Assembly (NCBI GenBank): GCA_964454015.1
Contig: CAYVQF010000055.1
Coordinates: forward strand, 1-38,281
DNA from: CAYVQF01 sp964454015
GTDB lineage: Bacteria > Myxococcota_A > Bradymonadia > UBA4248
DNA length: 38,281 nt
Direction of reading: 5' to 3'
Of this stretch, positions 1-9,800 are shown piece by piece (position 1 is the first letter of the stretch; the number at the start of each line of letters is the position of its first letter). The notes below the pieces were generated by a model. That model worked only from the letters and a program-made list of their open reading frames with translations. It had not been told where the DNA came from and did no database searches. The translations under genes and the position numbers were made by a program.

Positions 1-66
1 TGTCCTTGGGCGTGGTGTCCTTGGGCGTGGTGTCCTTGGGCGTGGTGTCCTTGGGCGTGGTGTCCT
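1..66. repeat. 15-bp tandem repeat in kinase tail
   Basis: The unit TGTCCTTGGGCGTGG is repeated head to tail four times and starts a fifth copy, then breaks at the N run. On the minus strand it encodes Thr-Thr-Pro-Lys-Asp repeats, continuing the Thr/Asp/Arg-rich tail of the kinase seen on the other side of the gap. Confidence 0.95.
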
Positions 67-2438
67 NNNNNNNNNNNNNNNNNNNNNNNNNNNNNNNNNN
101 NNNNNNNNNNNNNNNNNNNNNNNNNNNNNNNNNNNNNNNNNNNNNNNNNNNNNNNNNNNNNNNNNNTGGGGCGCGTATCGCGGGTGGAGCTGTCGCGTGG
201 CGTGCGGGTCTCCCGTGGCGGACTTTCTTGGCCATCGCTGGCGCCTTCGGTAGGCGTGACCGGGGGGGCCACGGCAACCTTGACGGGCAGCTTGATGAAG
301 GCCGTATCGCTGAGGCGGTCTTGAGGTGGCGTCCAGGTCTGGACGACGGGGTCGTGTCCACTCAGGGACAGGGAGACTTCGTAGCTCGCGTCGACGGCGA
401 GCCCGCGGATGATATCCGTGGTCTTGCCGCGTTTGATTTCTTTGCCGTCGGCTTTGGCCTTGATGACATAGTCTGCGCCATCGGGCTCGCTTTGCAGCGT
501 GAGGGCGACAATGGCTGGCTTGAGGTCGACTTGAAGCTGGACGATGGTGTTCTCGGGGATGTCGATTTCGCGCCGCTCGCTTCGGTAGTCCTCGAGGGAG
601 ACCTCGAGCTGATGTTTGCCCGGGCTGAGGTTGGAGCGCTGGAAGGGGCTCGCCCCTTCGATGTGTTGTCCGTTGATGCTGACCTTGGCGTTGGCCGGTG
701 TGGTGACCAGGCTGATGCCGGTCCCACCGGTAGCGGTGACAGCCTTGGAGAGCTTGATTTCGATGGTGCGCGGCTTGTCGTCAACGACGAAGGAGCCCGT
801 GACCTCACCATAGCCTTCGGCAGAGATGCGGTATTCGTGGGTCTCGCCCGCGGTGATCTGCTCGATGGTGAGGGGTGGGATCTGGCCCTTGGCGACGGTT
901 TCGCCATCGATCTGGATGGAGACTGGCGTCTGGGGGTCGATCTCGAAGTGGACCGTGCCGTAGTCGACCCGGCCTTGGGAGGCGATGAAGAGGACCAAAC
1001 CAACGGCGAGCAAGGCGATGAGGACGATGGCGGCGAGGATGATGCCGACGTTGCGACCCGACTGACGCCGGGGAATCGCCATGGGCAGAGGCGTGGCTGG
1101 TTTGGCGCCGGGCACGGGTTCGAGGGAGACGGTTTTGCGCGGCGGTGGCAGCTCAGCGCGGTATTTTTCGAAGGCGCGTTCTGGTGACGCTGGCGGTGGT
1201 GGGGGGGGCACGTCGGCAGGCCCGGCGTCGGCCTTGGGTCGCGCGTAGATGATGCCTTCGTCCTCGGGGAGCTGGAAGTCGTCGAGCTCGGCGTAGATCT
1301 CGTCCTTGGTTTGGGGGACGGCGCCCCGATCGAAGACCGCCGTGGAGCTCTCGTCGTCGTCCCAGGACAGGTCTGCCGGGGCTTCAGCCGCACGTCCATT
1401 GCTATTGGCGCGCTCCAGGTCTTCTTTCTTCAGCTTGTTATAGTATTCGAGCTTTTTCTGCTCGAGGCTGATTTCCGTGGCAAAGACGCGCTTGCAATAG
1501 GCGGCCAGATCTTTGTTGGTGTAGTAGAGGCCCTGGTTGAACATGAATTTCTGCAGGGCATCTTGCATCTCGTGGGCGGTCTGGAAGCGGTGGTTGGGGT
1601 CTTTGGCCAACGCTTTGAGAACGATCTCCTCGAGTTCTTGGGGGATGTGGGGGTTGAAGAGGGTAGGGGGGCTGTACTCGACCTTGCGGATTTTCTCGAG
1701 GGTGGAGAAGTCACTGGAGCCCAAAAAGAGGCGCTGTAAGGTCAGCAACTCGTAGAGGACGATGCCGAGAGAGAAGAGATCGCTGCGGCGATCGATTTTT
1801 CCCCCGCGCACTTGCTCGGGGCTCATGTAAGAGAACTTACCCTTGAGGATGCCGACTTGGGTGGAGCTGCTCTTGCCGTGGGCTTTGGCGATGCCGAAAT
1901 CGATGAGCTTGCACTCACCTTCGTAGCTGAGGATGACGTTCTGGGGGCTGATGTCACGGTGCACGATGCCGAGCTCATGGCCGTTGGCATCGCGTTTGTT
2001 GTGGGCGTAGTCCAGGCCTTCACACAGCTTCATGATGACATAGCAGACCTGATCGATGCTCAGCTTCTCGCTGTGCTTGACCGAACGGTCAAAGATCGCT
2101 CTGAGGTCTCGCCCGGGAACATACTCCATGGCGATGTAGTACTGCTTGTTGACATGACCGAGGTCGAAGATCTGGGCGACGTTGGCGTGGGTGAGCTGCC
2201 CTGCGATCTTGGCTTCATCGACGAACATCGAGATGAACTCGTGATCCTCGGCGATGGATGGCAGGATGCGCTTGACGGCCAAGATACGCTCAAAACCCTC
2301 GACACCAAAGGCTTTGGCCTTGAAGACCTCTGCCATGCCTCCTGTATTGATCTTTTCCAGGAGGTAGTATTTGCCGAAAGGGATGGGTTTAGGGAGTATA
2401 CCCAGGTCTGCTGGCTTATTTGCGTCGGAGGAATGCAC
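1..2438 (-). CDS. PEGA-domain transmembrane Ser/Thr protein kinase (3' end beyond window)
   Basis: Reading the minus strand gives an open frame that enters at 2438 and leaves the window through the N gap. It is a Hanks-type kinase: glycine loop NTGGMAEVFKA, lysine in ILAVKRIL, catalytic loop HRDISPQN (Asp near residue 160), LIDFGIAKA and MSPEQV. A proline-rich linker follows, then one membrane helix near residue 460 (NVGIILAAIVLIALLAVG), and about three PEGA-like beta repeats to about residue 725, presumably outside the cytoplasm. The tail turns Arg/Thr/Asp-rich and ends in a Thr-Thr-Pro-Lys-Asp repeat beyond the gap. It would phosphorylate Ser/Thr targets in response to an unknown cue. I chose GTG 2438 as start. 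An in-frame TTG at 2447, preceded by AGGTG, is equally possible, and a stop lies just upstream. The frame is not continuous across the gap, so the gap length is not really 100. Confidence 0.93.
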   Translation of the reverse strand, partial: MHSSDANKPADLGILPKPIPFGKYYLLEKINTGGMAEVFKAKAFGVEGFERILAVKRILPSIAEDHEFISMFVDEAKIAGQLTHANVAQIFDLGHVNKQYYIAMEYVPGRDLRAIFDRSVKHSEKLSIDQVCYVIMKLCEGLDYAHNKRDANGHELGIVHRDISPQNVILSYEGECKLIDFGIAKAHGKSSSTQVGILKGKFSYMSPEQVRGGKIDRRSDLFSLGIVLYELLTLQRLFLGSSDFSTLEKIRKVEYSPPTLFNPHIPQELEEIVLKALAKDPNHRFQTAHEMQDALQKFMFNQGLYYTNKDLAAYCKRVFATEISLEQKKLEYYNKLKKEDLERANSNGRAAEAPADLSWDDDESSTAVFDRGAVPQTKDEIYAELDDFQLPEDEGIIYARPKADAGPADVPPPPPPASPERAFEKYRAELPPPRKTVSLEPVPGAKPATPLPMAIPRRQSGRNVGIILAAIVLIALLAVGLVLFIASQGRVDYGTVHFEIDPQTPVSIQIDGETVAKGQIPPLTIEQITAGETHEYRISAEGYGEVTGSFVVDDKPRTIEIKLSKAVTATGGTGISLVTTPANAKVSINGQHIEGASPFQRSNLSPGKHQLEVSLEDYRSERREIDIPENTIVQLQVDLKPAIVALTLQSEPDGADYVIKAKADGKEIKRGKTTDIIRGLAVDASYEVSLSLSGHDPVVQTWTPPQDRLSDTAFIKLPVKVAVAPPVTPTEGASDGQESPPRETRTPRDSSTRDTRPXXXXXXXXXXXXXXXXXXXXXXXXXXXXXXXXXXGHHAQGHHAQGHHAQGHHAQG
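67..166. other. Assembly gap (100 N)
   Basis: Exactly 100 unknown bases lie inside a 15-bp tandem repeat. The round number is the conventional placeholder for a gap of unknown size. The reading frames on the two sides do not agree if 100 is taken literally. Confidence 0.97.
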
Positions 2439-2550
2439 CAATTCCAAGGTTCACCTATCCATCAACTGAGCAAGTCGGGCGGACCCGAGCGCGAGTCGTT
2501 GACGCGATCATCCTGCTCAAAGAGCGTCCCATCTCAGATCGCCTCAGCGC

Positions 2551-2580
2551 ATGTTACTCGCAAGCGGTTGTTCATAGCAA
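2551..2580 (-). promoter_or_regulatory. Possible promoter of the kinase gene
   Basis: On the minus strand TTGCTA (2580-2575) and TAACAT (2556-2551) are separated by 18 bp, each matching four of six consensus positions. The pair lies about 105 bp before the kinase start. Sequence resemblance only. Confidence 0.28.
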
Positions 2581-2691
2581 GACAGGGGAGTTCCAATTCT
2601 CTGCTCCGTTTCTGCTGTGTTCGTGAAGGGAGACAACTCGGCTGCCCGCGTGGTTTCGACCTGGTCGCCAAGTCCTGTGGTGGCGCGGCCG

Positions 2692-2720
2692 TTGAGTTCG
2701 CGCTGACCCTTTGTTAGTTT
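2692..2720 (+). promoter_or_regulatory. Possible promoter of mtnP
   Basis: TTGAGT (2692-2697) and TAGTTT (2715-2720) are spaced by 17 bp, about 45 bp before the mtnP start. The -10 match is poor (three of six). Confidence 0.25.
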
Positions 2721-2765
2721 CGCCGCCGAGACGCGCGGCGCGTTTCTATTGAGAGGTGTGGCCCC

Positions 2766-3629
2766 ATGGAAAAGGTAGCGATAGGAATCATTGGCGGGAG
2801 CGGACTTTACGACTTCGCAGGCATCGAAATCATTGAAGAAGTGCAGCTAGAGACCCCTTTTGGGCCGACGAGTGACGCCATCGTCGTGGCGTCTTTTCAG
2901 GGACGACGCGTCGCGTTTTTACCACGCCATGGGCGAGGCCATCGCTTCAACCCTTCACAAGTGCCCTATAGGGCCAACCTGTGGGCGCTCAAGAAATTGG
3001 GGGTCTTCTGGTGCGTGACCGTGAGCGCCGTTGGCAGCCTGCGCGCTGAGATTGTGCCTGAACACTTCGTCATTCCCGACCAGATCATTGACCGGACCTA
3101 TAAACGGGCGAACACCTTTTTTGATGACATGGCCGTGCACGTGGGTTTTGCCAACCCCTACGACCCCAGTCTCCGCCAGCTTCTGCTCGCCGCCTGCCGC
3201 GATGAAGGCATCACCGTGCACGATGGTGGGACCTACGTCTGTATGGAAGGGCCGCTCTTCTCAACCCGCGCCGAGAGCGAGATGCATCGCGCGTGGGGGG
3301 CTTCGCTCATTGGCATGACGGCGCTGCCTGAAGCCAAGCTCGCGCGCGAGCTGGAGATGGCCTATGCCACCATCGCCCTGGCCACCGACTACGACTGTTG
3401 GCACGACGAAATCGTCAACGTGGAGATGGTGGTGCAGCATGTCCACAACAATGTCGAGAACGTGCAGCGCGTCTTGCGGCGGCTCATCCCGGAGATTCCC
3501 TTGGGAAGCGAGGCGACCCATGAGGCGAGCCGCGCCTTGGCGGGGGCGATCATGACGGCGCCTGCCCTGGTGCCGGCGACGACCCGGGAGAGCATGGGGC
3601 TGGTTCTGGATAAATATCTGCCGGAATGA
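2766..3629 (+). CDS. mtnP: S-methyl-5'-thioadenosine phosphorylase
   Basis: Phosphorolysis of methylthioadenosine to adenine and methylthioribose-1-phosphate, part of cytoplasmic methionine salvage after polyamine synthesis. The 287-residue protein has the usual family length and runs through the class landmarks: GIIGGSGLYDF at the N-terminus, FLPRHGRGHRF, the phosphate/ribose stretch VTVSAVGSLR, EGPLFSTRAES, and IGMTALPEAKLARE. The segment ATDYDCWH carries the two aspartates that in MTAP read the adenine base, which favours adenine over hypoxanthine or guanine substrates. ATG 2766 follows a good GAGAGGTG site at 2751-2758. The gene is monocistronic here, divergent from the kinase and 197 bp before the giant surface gene. 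A methylthioinosine phosphorylase is the main alternative and is less likely given the DYD motif. Confidence 0.93.
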   Translation: MEKVAIGIIGGSGLYDFAGIEIIEEVQLETPFGPTSDAIVVASFQGRRVAFLPRHGRGHRFNPSQVPYRANLWALKKLGVFWCVTVSAVGSLRAEIVPEHFVIPDQIIDRTYKRANTFFDDMAVHVGFANPYDPSLRQLLLAACRDEGITVHDGGTYVCMEGPLFSTRAESEMHRAWGASLIGMTALPEAKLARELEMAYATIALATDYDCWHDEIVNVEMVVQHVHNNVENVQRVLRRLIPEIPLGSEATHEASRALAGAIMTAPALVPATTRESMGLVLDKYLPE

Positions 3630-3704
3630 GGTCCAGCGGAGAGTCGCGTCGCGGCCGTTTTCGCCTTCTGGTGTGGTGCCTGTCCTTTTAGGGAAGTGCT
3701 CAAG

Positions 3705-3733
3705 TTGCGTGCGCCCAGGCTCACGGCTAGAGT
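3705..3733 (+). promoter_or_regulatory. Possible promoter of the giant surface gene
   Basis: TTGCGT (3705-3710) and TAGAGT (3728-3733) are spaced by 17 bp in the 197-bp gap after mtnP, about 95 bp before the start codon at 3827. The spacing is good and the matches are moderate. Confidence 0.35.
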
Positions 3734-3826
3734 GACCCACAGTCCCTGCTGTGGTGGCATGCGCTGCAGTGAGCAAAAAGTCGTTGAGGTGCCTGGCTTG
3801 GGAAGCCTGGTGACAGGGTCGTACAC

Positions 3827-6800
3827 ATGAATTCCAAAGTGAGCTTTGGTCGTGGATCAGCGCTCTTCATAGCGGCACTGATTTGCTTGGCGGCCCCTGA
3901 GGCCCAGGCGGTGGTCGCGGGCGATCCCATGCTGCTCTTTCGCCAGTTCAGGCTCTTTGGCGATGCGGCGGTGACGGGCAACACCCTCATGGTCAACACC
4001 TGTCCCTACGTCAACACCATCCTTCTGCCCCAATCGAGCGGAGAGATTGCAGGGACACCGCGGGACGCGGTCTTGGAGGGCGCCTACCTCTTCTGGTCGG
4101 CTTCTCGGCCCACCCCAGACAACACGGCCGTCTTGGTGGCTGCCAATGGCGCCCTCATCCCCGTGACGGCCAATGGCACTTGCCACCAGGTCTCCCATGT
4201 GGGCGGCTCCTACGGTTGTGTGGCCGACATCACGGCGGCCCTCGCGCCGCACAAGACCGCCCAGGGCTACAACGGTACCTACACCGTGCGCGATGTGCAG
4301 GGCACCGTCGGGGTGGTGGATGAGAACTGCAACTGCGTCGACTGGTTCTGCCAAGCGCGCTTTGCTGGCTGGTCCTTGGTCTTGGTCTATTCTGGTCCTT
4401 CGGAGCGCGTCGAGCGCGACGTCTTTCTCTACGATGGCTTCCGGGTCATCGACGAGGAGTACAGCACACCGGGCGTGGACACCTTCACCATCTCTGGCTT
4501 CAGAGTGGGATCGCCGCCAGAAGCCAAGCTCTCGTTCTTTGCATTGGAAGGTGACTGGCAGCTCGGCATTCCTTACCAGGATTCGATGGTTGGTCCGGCG
4601 GCTTGCCCCGATCAGAGCTGCATCGATGCTGTCTCCTTCAACGGCACCAAGCTGTCGAATGCCTTCAACCATCCGGGCAACATTTTCAACGGCAGCGTCC
4701 CGGGGGGCTACGCCGTAGGGGTCGATCTCGACACCTATGACGTCTCGCATTTGGTTTCGCCAGGCGACACCTCTGCCACAATCAGTCTCATCAGCGGGGA
4801 CGGCATCGAGAACAACAACCCTTGGGATACCCATGGCTGGGGTGAGTATGTGATCGTCAATTGGTTGCTCCTGCGCCTCAATCGCTTGGCCCCCAACTTC
4901 AGCACCAACAAGACGCGACTCGACGTGGTGCCCGGCGAGGTGGCACCTGGGGCGACGGTCTATTTCACCTTGACCGTCACCAATGATGGATCCATGGACG
5001 CGACCAACGTCGTGGTGACGGACACCATGCCCGCTGGGATGGAGCTCATCCCGGGCACGACCCGCATCGACGGTGGTGCCCCCTTGCCGGGCAATCCCTT
5101 GTTGACGGGGCTGAACCTGGGGAGCATTCCCCACACTGGCAACAACGACAAGCGGGTGACTTATCAAGCCAGGGTGCTGGCGACCACCTTGCCCGGGACG
5201 GTGCTCCGCAACAGCGCCCAGATCAACGCCAATGAGTTGGTGTCGGCCATCGAGACCAACGAGGTCATCGTGCGGGTCATTGGCCCGGACCTCAATCGGC
5301 CAACCAAAATATACAAGGACCTCAATGGCGGCCAACCCAACCCAGGGGACATCATCGAGTACGAGATCTACCTCTCCAAAGAGGGCGATATCGAAGTGGG
5401 TGGCCTGGTCTTCAAGGACACCATCTCGCCTTATGTCCAGCTCACGGAGATCCCTGTGGGCCCCTACGACACCAGCCAGTCCTCTCTGAACGGGGGAGCC
5501 AACGGGACGGGCTATATCGAAGTGCGGGGCATCACCATCAGCGCGCAGCAGCCCGGTATCTACCTCCGCTACAAGGTGCGTATCCTGAGCACGGCTGAGC
5601 TCATCGCCAAAGGCGTTGCGCCGGAGAACATCAACGGCCTCGCTGTGTCGAACCAAGGCCGCTTGGAGGCCCCGTTCCTGCCTGCGCCCCTGCTCACGGA
5701 TGACCCGACGCGACCGGGTCCCGCCAATCGCACGGTCTTCGTGATCAGAACGGGCGTTGATTTCTCGGGCGTGGAAACCCGAAAAGAAGCCGTCGACAGC
5801 AATGGGGGGCAGCTCCTGCCTGGTGATACCATCGCCTTCGCCATCGTCCTGACCAATAAAGGGACGCAACCAGGGACCTTGAACTTGGTCGATGACATCC
5901 CGGCGTGGCTCGAGAATGTGACCTTGCAGACGGCGCATCCGGCCCTGTCCTTCCTCCCTGCGCCCGCGGGGGCCAATGGCACGGGGCGTCTGCTGGTGTC
6001 CAACCTCATCCTACCTGGGGGGGCTTCGCTGACGATCCAGTTCAGCGCCCAGGTCGCGGCCGCTGCGCCTGACGGCACGGTCATCGTCAATGTGGCGCCG
6101 CTGACCGTGGCCGAGGACCCGGGGCAGAACCGGAGCCTGCAGTCGCCGCCGCTGACGGTCTTCAACCGCCCCTCCCTCGCGGCATCGACCAAAACCGTGG
6201 TCAATCAGAGTGGCAGTGGTGGCTATGAGCCCGGCGACACGGTCCGCTACACCCTTACGGTCAGCAATTCGGGCACCTTGACGGCGAACGCCGTGACCAT
6301 CAGCGACCCCATCGACCCTGGGCTGGAGAACATCGTCCCAGAGAATGGGGGATCCTATAACGCGGGTGCGGGAGTGATCACTTGGAACCTCGGCAACTTG
6401 GCGCCGGGAGCGGTGGCCGCGGTGCATTTCCGGGCCACCATCCGCGCCACCGTGGCCAACGGGACGGTCATCGCCAACCAGGCCACCCTCCAGGGTGCCA
6501 ACACGGCCGCCTATGTGACGGATGATCCCGCCACCCCTGCGCCCGCTGACCCGACGCGCTTCGTCGTCGAGGCGCTGCCGGACCTGAACACCTTCACCAA
6601 GGTCTACACCGATGAGAATGGGGGCACGGTCAAGCCCGGCGACTGGATCCTTTACACCTTGCAGGTGAGCAACAACGGCAGAGCCGTCGCTACCAATACG
6701 GTGGTGACGGACGTCCTCGACCAGGCCTTCGTCGAGGTGCTGCCCTTGGATGGGGGGGCCTTCGATGGACCGACCCGAACGGTGCGCTGGAACCTGGGCA

Positions 6801-9800
6801 CGTTGGCCGTGGGCGAGAGCCGGAGCGTCCGTGTTCGGGTGCGCCTCGCCGCGCTGTTGCCCTTCGCCGTGGCCGTCGCCAACCAGGGACGGATCACGGC
6901 GGCGGAGCTGAACGCTGCCGTGCTCTCGGACGATCCCGCGACCCCGGCGCCGCGTGACCCGACGGTCTTCGTCGTGGACAACGCGGCCCTGGTCGCCGTG
7001 GACAAAGAAGTGATCGACGTCAACGGCGGCGCTTTCCAGCCGGGTGACGAGGTGCTCTACACCCTGCGCGTGACCAATTCGGGTGACGCCGTGGCGACGG
7101 ACGTGGTGATCACCGATCCCATCGATCCACACCTGGTGGACGTGACGCCCCTCGACGGGGGCCTCTACGACGCGAGTCAAGGACGGATCATTTGGGCCCT
7201 TACGGCGGCCCTCGTGCCGGAGACACCGGTGCTTTTGCGCTTCAGCGCCCGCATCGCCGCCACGACCCCTGCGGGGACCGTGGTGGCCAATCAGGCGACC
7301 CTGACGGCCCTCGGGGTCAGCGGGAGCGTCTTGTCCAACGACCCCACGACCCCGGCGCCGCTGGACCCGACACGCTTCACTGTCGAGAGGCGGCCTGATT
7401 TTGCTGGCGCGACCAAGGTGGTCGAGAACCTCGATGGCGGAACCCTCTATCGTCCGGGTGATCGCATTCGCTACACCTTGAACTTCGTCAACCAGGGCAC
7501 AGCGGCTGCGACGGCCATCACCGTGACCGATGTCATCGATGGGCGCCTGCAAAACCTCACCCTCAGTGGTGGGGGGACCCTCTCCGGCGGCACCGCCACC
7601 TGGAATGTGCCGACTTTGGCCGCCGGTGCCTCCCTCCTTTTGACCATCGAGGGGGACATCGTCTCGCCGCTGCCAGACGGCACGGTGATCGCCAACCAGG
7701 CCTTCATCACCAGCGCTGAGGTCAGCGAAGCCGTGGGGACGGACGATCCCAGCACCCCAGCGCCCAACGACCCGACGCGCTTCTCTGTCCTCTCTCAGCC
7801 CGACCTGAGCGGGATGACCAAGATCTATGTCGATGTCAATGGTGGCAACGTCGAACCGGGCGATCTCATTCGCTATGTCATCACCGTGACCAACACGGGT
7901 TCCGATGTGGCGCGCAATGTGGTGGTGCGCGATCGGGTCGACATCAACCTCAGGGACGTTTTCGTGCAGGACGGAGGCACGTGGAGCCCCGTGGGGCGCT
8001 TCGTCGAATGGGGACCGGCGACGAACCCGGCCCTGGCTGAGATCGGCGTGGGCGAGACGGTGGTCCTGCGCTTTGCGGCGCGGGTGGTGGCACCCATCAC
8101 CAACCTGACCCGCATCGAGAACCAAGCCTTCGCCGAGGTCGTGGGCCTGCCGCCCTTCCCCAGTGACGATCCGACGACGCCGGAACCGGGTGACCCCACG
8201 GCCTTCTTCGTCGTCTCGGCGGCGGACTTGCGCGGCGCCACCAAAGAGGTTTCGCCACCTGGACCCGATGGCTATCGCCCGGGAGACACCCTCACCTACA
8301 CCATTCGCCTGACCAATCAGGGCAACGACGTGGCGCGCAATGTCAACGTCCGCGACGCCGTGGACGCCAACTTGACCCAGATCGTGCCCGCCAATGGTGG
8401 TGTCTACAACAGTAGCACCCGGGAAATACGTTGGAATATCGGTGACGTGGCGGTCAATGCCACAGTGACGCTCTCCTTCACGGCGACCATCGCCACGCCC
8501 TTGGCCTCGGGAACCCTCATCGCCAACCAGGCCTTCGTCAGAGGCCCAGACATCGGTACGCCTTTGCCGACGGATGATCCCCGGACGCCCGCCGTCGGTG
8601 ACCCGACGGTGATCAGCGTGACCAGCGCTGCACTTTACGCCACCTCGACCAAGCGGGTGATCGACCTCGACGGCGATGACATCTTCGAGCCGGGCAACCA
8701 AGTTCGTTATGAGCTCGAAATCATCAACGACGGTGACGCTCCTGGCCAAAATGTCGTCGTCAGCGACCTGGTCCCGGCTGCCCTCACCAATGTCATCGTT
8801 TTCAACGGCGGCAGCATCGCCGGCAACGTGCTGACCTGGACCCTGCCCGAAGTCGCGGCAGGCCAACGCGTCGCTGTGGCCTTTACCGCCACCATTGCAG
8901 CCGGGACCCCGAACGGGACGGTGGTGGAGAACCAAGCGACCATCGTCGATGCCCAGGGACAGAGCGCCGTGACCGACGATCCGGCGACGCCTCAGGTCGG
9001 CGATCCTACCCGCTTCGTGGTTCGTGCCGGACCACGCCTGCTCTCCCTCAAGACCGTGGAAGATCTCAACGGCGGTCGGGTGACCGGTGGCGACCCCCTG
9101 CGTTACACCATTCTGGTCCGCAACGCCGGGACCGAGACCGCGACCAACCTGGAGATCAGAGACCCCATCGATCCCTGGCTCTTCGATGTGAACGCCTTTG
9201 GACCAGGCCTCGTCTCCGTGTCAGAACAAGAGGTGATCTGGCGCTTGGCCAGTCTCGCGCCGGGCGACGAAGTGATTCTCGAGATCCTGGCCGTGGTGCG
9301 CCCCAACGTCGCCGACGGCACCCGAATTGCCAACCAGGCCTTCATCGTGGCCGACGGCGGCATCACCCTGCGCAGTGACGATCCGGCGACGGCTGAACCT
9401 GAGGACCCCACGGTGGTCGTGGTCAACGCTGAGGCCGATCTCAGCACATCGACCAAGGTCGTGACCACCTCCTCGAGTGATTCATGGCTGCGTCCGGGCG
9501 ATCGGGTGAGCTACACCATCGAGGTGCACAACACGGGCTTCGCTGCCGCGGAACGCGTCGAGGTGCGGGATCCCATCCCTGCCGGCTTGAGTAATGTGCA
9601 AGCCCAGGGCGCCACGGTCGTCGCTGACACGGTGGTCTGGAACGGCGTCGGTGTGCCAGCCCTGGCGCGTATCGAGCCTGGTGAAAGGGTGCGCTTGACT
9701 TTCACCGCCACCATCGCCGATGGCGTGCTCTCAGGGACGGTCATTGCCAACCAGGCCTTCATCCGCGCCGACGGCGTCACCGAGACGCCCAGCGATGACC

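Larger units (their letters stand above)
2439..2765. other. Divergent intergenic region, kinase / mtnP
   Basis: About 327 bp between divergently transcribed genes. I see no convincing small gene. It holds one weak promoter-like pair for each direction (listed separately) and a GC-rich inverted repeat CGCCGC-N8-GCGGCG at 2721-2740 just before the mtnP ribosome binding site. Confidence 0.6.

Noticed and set aside
1..66. Short direct repeats as a possible CRISPR array
   Set aside because: The 15-bp units are contiguous with no spacers and encode a protein repeat in the kinase frame.
1812..2717. Open frames on the plus strand across the kinase (also 6-1187)
   Set aside because: The minus strand encodes unmistakable kinase and PEGA motifs without a stop. 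The plus frames have no recognisable domains, and one reads through the N gap.
6011..8935. A 974-codon open frame on the minus strand inside the giant gene, with similar ones at 3857-5938 and 15221-17440
   Set aside because: They lie wholly antisense to a protein with clear domains, have low-complexity Gly/Asp/Arg/His-rich composition and no family motif, and follow from the codon bias of the repeats.
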